Below are positions 57,205 to 64,000 of a stretch of 64,000 nt of DNA, piece after piece. Origin of the DNA: Uloborus plumipes (Eukaryota; Arthropoda; Arachnida; Araneae; Uloboridae); assembly GCA_038373865.1 (NCBI GenBank), contig JAXGGA010003412.1, positions 1 through 64,000 of the forward strand, given 5' to 3'. Each line of letters begins with the position of its first letter. Positions within the stretch are counted from its first letter, which is position 1. The notes below the pieces were generated by a model. It worked only from the letters and a program-made list of their open reading frames with translations, had not been told where the DNA came from and did not search any database. The translations under genes were made by a program, and so were the position numbers.

Positions 57205-58581
57205 AGAGGGGTCATTCCATTTTAAATCAACAAATTTTCAAAAAAGTTGTTGCATCACCATTTTTGATTTTGATGAAAATTTGCATGTGTATTCCTTTTA
57301 CTTCCCAGAGCTCAAAACAGTGTTCATTTTATTTTTAAAAAATTTACCCTTTGATATATAGGCCATTTTTGTTGTTGGCAACAGCGAAAATTGGGCGTTT
57401 TGATGCTTTGTTTGATGAACTATAACTTTTTTTCTATCAAAGATTTTGAGCTCAAATATAGCTCATTGGAAAGCTAAGAAAAAGATCTTTTTATATATGC
57501 TATCAATAAATTTCAGATTTTTAAAAAAATATTTATTTTTTCAAGGTCAAAGTTCACGACGAAAATAACATTTTTTACTACTTTCGAGCATTAGAAAACC
57601 CATGAAGGGTTCAAAGTAACAAGCCGATTTTTTCATCATATATTCATAGTCATGGTTACTTACTGCATAAAAAAATTGGCTTGTTACTCCACCCCCTTTA
57701 TGAGATATGCCCCCCCAAAGTTGTAAATTTTTTAAAAAATCCAATTTTCAACGCTAAAAAAATGCATGTGGGGGGCAAGATAAAAAAAATTTTTATATGT
57801 GGTATGTTAAGTACTTTTTACCAGCTTTCTAATGAAACAAAAGTTGCTTTGTTATTCAAAGGCGTTTGGCAGATATAAGGGACTGAACTTTCAAAAAATT
57901 GCACAAAAACAACACGATTATTTTCATTTTTTTAAATCTTTTTTTTTATTTAAATGTAATTATATACCTTATTCTTTGCTTTAAATGCTAAAAAAAAGAC
58001 TAAGAAGAGCAATGAAGAAACATATTTAAAGTTTAATAAGATAATTTAATATTTTTAACACCTAGGAATATAGAATACCACTAAACTTGTCTGATTTTTA
58101 AACATCTGATTGCTACCTATTGTGGAGTAACAGGACTGAGCATTTTTCAACTTGTCCAGGTTTGTTCATACCATGTGGTCATCCTTGTTCTGGCTTGCTT
58201 TCACATGTGTATCTTAGTTGTCTTTCAAATTCTGAAAGAAGTAGGTTGTTGAGCTAGTGTTTCTGCTGTAAAATCTTGTGAAGCTGATGTGATTTCTTTT
58301 CATTTCAAGTTCATTCATATTCACAGAATGTTTTGTTAAAGGTAAAAAAAGAAATTCTTTAGAATCCTTAAATATAAATTTAAATTTGTCTTTCTACATG
58401 TAAACAGTGAATAAGTTATGGATAACCCTAAATGCTCCATAGGAGTTTTTGAGAATGATGATTGTAATATATTAAGTTACAGTAGGCAGTCTACTGTAAA
58501 TAGTATTTCTGAGTACAGTGATAATGATAAAACTTTACTGCACCTGAGAACTAGGTGTAAAACTATTGAAACTGTTTGTAC

Positions 58582-58806
58582 CTACCAGCAAGAAGTTCCA
58601 TAAAGGTGGCAAAATTTGGCAAGAAATTTTTTTGCATGGTAGGTACAAACAGTTTCAATAGTTTTACACCTAGTTCTCAGGTGCAGTAAAGTTTTATCAT
58701 TATCACTGTACTCAGAAATACTATTTACAGTAGACTGCCTACTGTAACTTAAAATATTACAATCATCATTCTCAAAAACTCCTATGGAGCATTTAGGGTT
58801 ATCCAT
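58582..58806 (-). pseudogene. Possible transposase N-terminal scrap at palindrome centre
   Basis: The minus frame reads MDNPKCSIGVFENDDCNILS, later TLLHLRTRCKTIETVCTYHA and KKFLAKFCHLYGTSC. The C-x-Y-H-x(3)-F-L and H-L-Y-G-x-x-C spacing looks like a zinc-binding motif, which I loosely associate with the N-termini of the lineage at 46382. The first 56 residues are mirrored on the plus strand (58418-58603) because the palindrome starts there. Not functional as seen. Confidence 0.35.
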
Positions 58807-60369
58807 AACTTATTCACTGTTTACATGTAGAAAGACAAATTTAAATTTATATTTAAGGATTCTAAAGAATTTCTTCTTTTACCTTTAACAAAACATTCTG
58901 TGAATATGAATGAACTTGAAATGAAAAGAAATCACATCAGCTTCACAAGATTTTACAGCAGAAACACTAGCTCAACAACCTACTTCTTTCAGAATTTGAA
59001 AGACAACTAAGATACACATGTGAGATCAAGCCAGAACAAGGAAAACCACATGGTATGAACAAACCTGGACAAGTTGAGAAATTCTCAGTCCTGTTGTAGG
59101 TAGCAATCAGATGTTTAAAAATCAGACAAGTTTAGTGGTATTCTATATTCCCAGGTGTTAAAAATATTAAATTATCTTATTAAACTTTAAATATGTTTCT
59201 TCATTGCTCTTCTTAGTCTTTTTTTAGCATTTAAGGCAAAGAATAAGGTATATAATTACATTTAAATAAAAAAAAAGATTTAAAAAATGAAAATAATCGT
59301 GTTGTTTTTGTGCAATTTTTTGAAAGTTCAGTCCCTTATATCTGCCAAACGCCTTTGAATAACAAAGCAACTTTTGTTTTATTAGAAAGCTGGTAAAAAG
59401 TACTTAACATACCACATATAAAAATTTTTTTATCTTTCCCCCCACATGCATTTTTTAGCGTTGAATATTGGATTTAAAAAAAAATTTACAACTTTGGGGG
59501 GGTGGGCATATCTCATAAAGGGGGTGGAGTAACAAGCCAATTTTTTTTATACAGTAAGTAACCATGACTATGAATATATGATGAAACAAGAAGTTCTGTC
59601 AAGAACTAAACGAGCCTACTTTCCCGTAAATCGACATCGGCATTCTCGCATCTGATCATTATTCTCTTGATTATCTGAAACTGAAAATTATGTCAAACAT
59701 ACCTTTTTAGCACATAGAGCTGATTTCGAAAAGCAAAATATACCCCTCTCATCAGATGAAATAGACACGTAAAAAGTAATTAACGAATAAATAAAGCTTT
59801 GTCGCACCTTTTAAAGAGTGCAACTGTTACAGTTCCTCCGTAGAAAAAAATCCTCCATTGTTTTCAAAAAATAATAATAATAATAATAAAATAAATAAAT
59901 AAATAAATAAAAGTACAAAGAGCATCAAAACGTATTTTATCAAAGAAAGAAAAAAAAAAGAAAAAAAAAACTCGTCCGTTAATAAAATGTCTCGAATTTC
60001 ACTTTTAATCGGTTGCCAGTTGTTAAATATAAATAAAGAATAAAATGTTCTCGTGAATGAAAGATTTTTGTTACAAAAAAAATCGTCTGCCAAAAAAAAA
60101 TAATAATAATAATAAATAAAATAAAACAAATGAATAAATAAACAAAAAATCGTCTGCACAGTCAGTCATTTTTTTTTTCTGAGCCTGCATTTCCGCCACG
60201 TTTGCGGAGTCGGAGTCGGAATCAAAGTCCTCACAGAAGATTACTCAGAAAAGTACTTTACAAACACTATTTATCAAAACCATTTTCTTACAAAGTTAGT
60301 TTGAAGGAAATCCGACTTTAAGTTCAGAATCAACATTCAACTTAAATTCCCCGTAGACGCTAATGTTAA

Positions 60370-61250
60370 TTTTTTTTCTGAACGGTTCAATATTGAACGA
60401 AAAATGGTTCAAATCAAAAAGCGAAATATGGAAATGTATGGGAAAGCCTCTCCGAGATCTTTCAAACAAAAAAAAGTTTATTCCATTCAGACGGTTCACT
60501 CAAAAGTTATTAGGTGGGGAAAGGTTGCTTGAACGGTTCAATGTTGAACGAAAAAATGCTCAAATGGAAAATTTAAATAGGGTAATGAAGTATCCTTGCT
60601 GAGATCCTTCGAACAAAAAAAAGTTTGTTCAAATCGGATTGTTCACTCAAAAGTTAGCATCGCGGGACAGGTTGTTTGAACGGTTCAAAGTTGAACCAAA
60701 AACTGTTCAAATCGAAAAATCAAATATGGGAATGAGCTGTACTCGCCGAGATCTTTCGAACAAAAAAAAGTTTATTCCATTCGGACTGTTCACTCAAAAG
60801 TTATTAGGTGGGGAAAGGTTACTTGAATGGTTCAATGTTGAACCAAAAATGTTCAAATTGAAAATTTAAATACGGTAATAAAGTATCCTTCCCGAGATGC
60901 TTCGAACAAAAAAAAATTGTTTAAATCGGACTGTTCATTCAAAAGTTATTAGGGGTGACAGCTTGTTTGAACGGTTCAATGTTGAACGAAAAATTGTTCA
61001 AATCGAAAATGTAGATACGGGAATGAAGTATCCTTGAAAAGATCTTTCGAACAAAAAAAAGTTTGTTCAAATCGGACTGTTCACTCAAAAGTTAGCATCG
61101 CGGGACCGGTTGTTTGAACGGTTCAAAGTTGAACCAAAAATTGTTCAAATCGAAAAATCAAATATGGGAATGAGCTGTACTCGCCGAGATCTTTCCAACA
61201 AAAAAAAGTTTGTCCAAATCGGAATGTTCATTCAAAAGTTATTAGGGGGG
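60370..61250 (+). repeat. Minisatellite of family S, 144-151-bp units
   Basis: Landmark (T)TGAACGG at 60378, 60529, 60676, 60823 (TTGAATGG), 60967 and 61114: spacing 151, 147, 147, 144 and 147. The open frames at 60363, 60639 and 61110 are produced by the repeats. Confidence 0.88.
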
Positions 61251-61252
61251 AC

Positions 61253-61290
61253 AGACAGACCGACCGACCGACCGACCGACCGACCGACAC
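61253..61290. repeat. GACC/GACA microsatellite
   Basis: GACAGACAGACCGACCGACC continuing to about 61288. The equivalent site at about 62362 has fewer units. Confidence 0.9.
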
Positions 61291-61924
61291 ACAAATTCCC
61301 CATCTCACTTTCAAATTTTTAATTTTTCGATATTCAATTTACCTTTTTATTTTTTTAACTTGGCGATATTCTTTGGACTTGGCGATATTTTTTTTACTTG
61401 GCAATATTTTTTGGACTTGGCGATATTTTTTAGATGCATTAAGCTACTTTTAATACTTTTTTCGTCTTTCTTTTGTTTTTAACGGGAAAGTAGGCTAAAA
61501 AAGAAAAAAAAACTCGTCCGTTAATAAAATGTCTCGAATTTCACTTTTAATCGGTTGCCAGTTGTTAAATATAAATAAAGAATAAAATGTTCTCGTGAAT
61601 GAAAAATTTTTGTTACAAAAAAAAATCGTCTGTCAAAAAAAAAAAAATAATAATAATAATAAATAAAATAAAACAAATGAATAAATAAACAAAAAATCGT
61701 CTGCACAGTCAGTCATTTTTTTTTTCTGAGTCTGCATTTCCGCCACGTTTGCGGAGTCGGAGTCGGAATCAAAGTCCTCACAGAAGATTACTCAGAAAAG
61801 TACTTTACAAACACTATTTATCAAAACCATTTTCTTACAAAGTTAGTTTGAAGGAAATCCGACTTTAAGTTCAGAATCAACATTCAACTTAAATTCCCCG
61901 TAGACGCTAATGTTAATTTTTTTT

Positions 61925-62355
61925 TCTGAACGGTTCAATATTGAACGAAAAATGGTTCAAATCAAAAAGCGAAATATGGAAATGTATGGGAAAGCCTCTG
62001 CGAGATCTTTCAAACAAAAAAAATTTATTCCATTCAGACGGTTCACTCAAAAGTTATTAGGTGGGGAAAGGTTGCTTGAACGGTTCAATGTTGAACGAAA
62101 AAATGCTCAAATGGAAAATTTGAATAAGGTAATGAAGTATCCTTGCTGAGATCATTCGAACAAAAAAAAGTTTGTTCAAATCGGATTGTTCACTCAAAAG
62201 TTAGCATCGCGGGACAGGTTGTTTGAACGGTTCAAAGTTGAACCAAAAACTGTTCAAATCGAAAAATCAAATATGGGAATGAGCTGTACTCGCCGAGATC
62301 TTTCCAACAAAAAAAAGTTTGTCCAAATCGGAATGTTCATTCAAAAGTTATTAGG
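61925..62355 (+). repeat. Minisatellite, shortened array in second family S copy
   Basis: Same unit as 60370-61250 with about three units before GGGGGGACAGACAGACCGAC. The difference in unit number is the main difference between the two copies. Confidence 0.8.
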
Positions 62356-62998
62356 GGGGGACAGACAGACCGACAGACCGACACACAAATTCCCCATCTC
62401 AATACCCTACTTTCAAATTTTTAATTTTTCGATATTCAATTTACCTTTTTATTTTTTTAACTTGGCGATATTTTTTTTACTTGGCGATATTTTTTGGACT
62501 TGGCGATATTTTTTAGATGCATTAAGCTACTTTTAATACTTTTTTCGTCTTTCTTTTGTTTTTAACGGGAAAGTAGGCTAAAAAGCGGCTTATTACTTTG
62601 AACTCTTCATGGGTTTTTTTAATGTTTGAAAGTAGTAAAAAATGTCATTTTCATCGTGAGCTTTGACCTTGAAAAAATATTTTTTTTTTTTTTTAATCTG
62701 AAATTTATTGATAGCATATATAAAAAGATCTTTTTCTTAGCTTTCGAATGAGCTATATTTGAGCTCAAAATCTTTGATAGAAAAAAAGTTATAGTTCATC
62801 AAACAAAGCATCAAAACGCCCAATTTTCGCTGTTGCCAACAACAAAAATGGCCTATATATCAAAGGGTAAATTTTTTAAAAATAAAATGAACACTGTTTT
62901 GAGCTCTGGGAAGTAAAAGGAATACACATGCAAATTTTCATCAAAATCAAAAATGGTGATGCGCACCCCATTTGTTGATTTAAAATGGAATGACCCAG

Positions 62999-63088
62999 AG
63001 GAAGATTATGCAGTCTTTAACTAAATATGAAGGAGTTAGCATCAAAATGCAGGAGTTTGAAAAAAAAAAAGAATTACTAAATGAAGCA
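62999..63088 (+). CDS. Coiled-coil protein exon c
   Basis: After CCCAG, 30 codons in phase 0 read RKIMQSLTKYEGVSIKMQEF and EKKKELLNEA up to a donor-like GTATTG. It is a charged helix consistent with exons a and b. The acceptor AG is part of the AGAG target duplication of foldback 3, so the current 3' splice site is formed at the transposon junction. If not spliced at 63089, the frame stops 5 codons later. Confidence 0.45.
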
Positions 63089-63631
63089 GTATTGGAGTTT
63101 TAAAGGAGCACATTGAAATATGTATCAATTTCAATTCCAAATTATACTTTATCTATTTTATTTTCCCTTTTGATAAATTTACTATCAGCTTAGACAAAAA
63201 GAAAAAAAAGCCATTAAAAGAAGCTGAATTGTCTGAAACCAGGATTTCATAATTGTGTCAGTTGTGAAGTGCTTTTATAAATGAGCATGCATGCTGTGAA
63301 AAGTCCTTCTGCAAGGACAGGGTGACACCAAAATAGCTGGTCTGGTGAAACCCCTGTTAAGAACGTCTCTGATAAGACATATACATATGTTTTCATACTT
63401 ATACATTTAAAGTTGACAAAGTTTGTCTTTCCGTCGTTTGTGTGCGATGCCCAGGGGAGCCATAACACATATTTTAGAGAAATTTTATGCAAAACGTTCC
63501 ACGCACACGTACAAAAAATGGCTTAGTTTTATTTTTCTCTTTGAATTAAAATAATATGATTTTATGATTTTAACATTTCCCTATAAGAGAGTTTTTCTAA
63601 TTTCTCTTCTCTTGTGCTTTATTTACTTTAG

Positions 63632-63764
63632 ACAAATTTACAGACAAAATTGTCATCAATGAGACAAGAATTATATAATAAAACAGAAACATTTATTCAA
63701 TATTTCAAACCAATGGAGAAAATGGGAAAATGTCATCAAAGTTTTATGTCCAAAGGAATAATTA
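63632..63764 (+). CDS. Coiled-coil protein exon d
   Basis: Strong acceptor (CTTTATTTACTTTAG) and donor (GTAAGTA) flank 133 bp. In phase 0 it reads TNLQTKLSSMRQELYNKTET, FIQYFKPMEKMGKCHQSFMS and KGII, ending in phase 1. Helical, heptad-like start. Phase fits exon c. The gene continues beyond the window. Function unknown. Confidence 0.6.
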
Positions 63765-64000
63765 GTAAGTAAAGCGCTTTAATGTCAAGCTACCATGTTT
63801 TTAACTATTTTTTAAAAATTAACCAAAAATTTTTTTTAAAAACTTGATCACACCATTAAATTTAGCTTAAAAAGAACAATAAACCACGGGAAAGGATTTT
63901 TAAAATAAAGAATACTTCGCATGAAATGTCACAACAAAATGCTTATCGTTTTGCTTTGGAAATGTAAGTCCAGTTACCCATAAAATTGCCCTGGTAAACT
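63765..64000. other. Intron sequence at window end
   Basis: AT-rich with no further exon visible. Confidence 0.4.

Larger units (their letters stand above)
59587..62583 (+). mobile_element. Family S double copy inserted in foldback 3
   Basis: Starts CAAGAAGTTCTGTCAAGAAC and ends GGGAAAGTAGGCTAAAA. The block 59953-61499 is repeated as 61500-62583 with near identity but fewer minisatellite units. GCCTACTTTCCCGT near the start and ACGGGAAAGTAGGC at the end are inverted. The site lies in an A run, so the duplication cannot be measured. Confidence 0.75.
57209..62996. mobile_element. Foldback transposon 3, AGAG duplication
   Basis: Ends GGGTCATTCCATTTTAAATC on both strands; 4-bp duplication AGAG (57205-57208 and 62997-63000). 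The arms are about 1.4 kb, centred near 58610. The right arm is interrupted at 59587-62583 by family S DNA; the left arm (57600-57660) shows the uninterrupted sequence. A transposase-like scrap lies at the centre. The right end touches a predicted exon. Confidence 0.85.

Noticed and set aside
58418..58603. Plus-strand ORF identical to the start of 58582-58806
   Set aside because: Mirror copy within foldback 3; only the minus-strand version continues past the palindrome centre, so just that one is listed.
60363..62536. Several homologous ORFs with phrases such as LFERFKVEPK
   Set aside because: They are readings of the ~147-bp minisatellite units; unit length varies and breaks the frame, and no start or domain is conserved.

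Overview
The window is nuclear DNA from an AT-rich animal genome, almost certainly an arthropod. The evidence is an innexin gene (invertebrate gap-junction family) split by a long intron, GT-AG introns without prokaryote-like gene packing, and a dense mix of hAT, Tc1/mariner, piggyBac and Helitron elements plus LTR remnants. A chelicerate such as a spider is my guess from the repeat types; the sequence does not prove it. Most of the 64 kb is transposon-derived.

Layout. 1-8.3 kb: a Helitron (1578-4247) carrying a nested hAT element, a fragment of a second Helitron with Rep-protein N-terminal sequence, and a hAT-like MITE. 8.3-9.7 kb: an internally deleted piggyBac. 9.9-19.15 kb, minus strand: an innexin gene of two coding exons (358 codons) around an 8.1 kb intron, of which about 7 kb is transposon. 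23-32.5 kb: a mariner remnant, MITEs, a large Tc1-type foldback interrupted by a hAT MITE, a hAT transposase remnant and a TA-flanked element with internal GGGTAAGTGGG motifs. 32.5-33.7 kb: a full-length Tc1-like transposase ORF. 33.7-38.0 kb: an anomalous C-rich, G-poor tract, possibly an assembly or base-calling artefact. 40.3 and 55.8 kb: two solo LTRs of one family in opposite orientation. 41.6-63.8 kb, plus strand: scattered phase-compatible exons of an unidentified coiled-coil protein, with a proposed 19.8 kb intron full of nested elements.

The most informative structures are three long palindromic (foldback) transposons, at 15795-18116, 27347-29519 and 57209-62996. Each was later interrupted in one arm only, so the other arm preserves the empty insertion site. 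This documents insertions and target-site duplications (TSDs) inside this single sequence. Several elements with GGGYNATTC-like ends and exact 4-bp TSDs appear to form one family. Parts of a second transposase lineage (landmarks VLVSG, GMCFNT, VYAPMW) recur in separate elements. No RNA gene, CRISPR array or operon-like organisation is visible.
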